From: Candidatus Woykebacteria bacterium GWB1_45_5
GTDB lineage: Bacteria; Patescibacteriota; Microgenomatia; Woykebacterales; RBG-16-39-9b
NCBI GenBank assembly: GCA_001816645.1
Contig: MHCO01000020.1
Span: 1 to 12,219 of the forward strand
Reading direction: 5' to 3'
Length of the DNA stretch: 12,219 nucleotides
The translations under genes and the position numbers were made by a program. The notes beneath the pieces are model-generated. The model did not search any database. It saw only the letters and a list, made by a program, of their open reading frames with translations, and was not told the origin of the DNA. Below are positions 12,060 to 12,219 of this stretch, piece after piece. Each line of letters opens with the position of its first letter. The stretch's first letter is position 1.

Positions 12060-12219
12060 ATGTCCTTAATTAATTGGGTAAAAACCCACAAGCTTGTAAC
12101 GGCTCTTCTTTTAATCGTCGCTTTTCTCCTTTTTCGAGAATATTTATCTTCCACATCGGGCGTATCGTTAACTAGCCGCGAGACTTACCCAAGTGAATCC
12201 ACCGATGTATCATCAATCG
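12060..12219 (+). CDS. Start of a membrane-anchored protein (cut by window edge)
   Basis: The ATG at 12060 opens a frame without stops to the end of the window: 53 codons. The product begins MSLINWVKTHK, followed by a hydrophobic segment (about 12-25, LVTALLLIVAFLLF), then REYLSS and a Ser/Thr-rich stretch (TSGVSLTSRETYPSESTDVS). The positively charged N-terminus, single hydrophobic segment and absence of a clear cleavage site suggest an N-terminal anchor with a Ser/Thr-rich extracytoplasmic stem. The function lies in the missing part. The perfect -10 hexamer 7 nt upstream supports this start. Confidence 0.7.
   Translation, partial: MSLINWVKTHKLVTALLLIVAFLLFREYLSSTSGVSLTSRETYPSESTDVSSI

Noticed and set aside
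1..12219. Recoded UGA (code 25) as in some CPR phyla
   Set aside because: Several well-supported genes end in TGA at the family's normal C-terminus, and no gene needs read-through of TGA.
1..12219. CRISPR arrays, insertion sequences or prophage genes
   Set aside because: No regularly spaced repeat of suitable length, transposase or phage gene was seen; the 10-bp array at 1058-1103 is far too short in unit.

Overview
The window looks like a chromosomal segment of a streamlined bacterium, most likely a member of the Candidate Phyla Radiation (Patescibacteria). This rests on the kind of gene content, very tight spacing, many short unrecognised membrane proteins and several genes that appear to be transcribed leaderlessly. 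The class cannot be fixed from the sequence. TGA is used as an ordinary stop (for example in ymdB, the antitoxin gene and the 6834-7793 gene), so the UGA-glycine code of Gracilibacteria/Absconditabacteria does not apply.

The left half (1-5070) is a conserved housekeeping block read on the minus strand: recA (4024-5070), recX (2830-3507), rny for RNase Y (1196-2686), ymdB for a metallophosphoesterase (258-1046) and a truncated HU-family gene (1-184). The recA...rny-ymdB order is also known from Firmicutes. Two things break the ordinary picture. A 93-codon gene of unknown function with its own strong ribosome binding site sits in the opposite orientation between recA and recX. The rny-ymdB gap (1047-1195) is packed with repeat and dyad structure.

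The middle (5179-6828) holds a ribbon-helix-helix-like antitoxin and PIN-domain toxin pair behind a near-consensus promoter, a 352-base intergenic stretch rich in small inverted repeats, and an RDD-domain membrane protein. The right half (6834-12219) is accessory and largely uncharacterised: a polytopic membrane protein tightly coupled to the RDD gene, an APH/choline-kinase-like protein, another small membrane protein, a divergently transcribed overlapping pair (a membrane-anchored protein and a DUF2157-like protein with an internal tandem duplication), a one-domain O6-alkylguanine-DNA alkyltransferase, and the start of a membrane-anchored protein cut by the window end.

The most consistent regulatory signal is a class of genes with a -10 hexamer exactly 7 nt before the ATG (antitoxin, kinase-like gene and the 12060 gene), as expected for leaderless mRNAs. 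These coexist with genes carrying clear Shine-Dalgarno sequences (recA, the 3664 gene, the 9795 gene). No rRNA, tRNA, CRISPR array or insertion sequence was recognised. The best candidates for something new are the structured rny-ymdB gap, the shared promoter-proximal TCTC-N4-GAGA dyad of recX and the kinase gene, and the orphan gene inside recA-recX.
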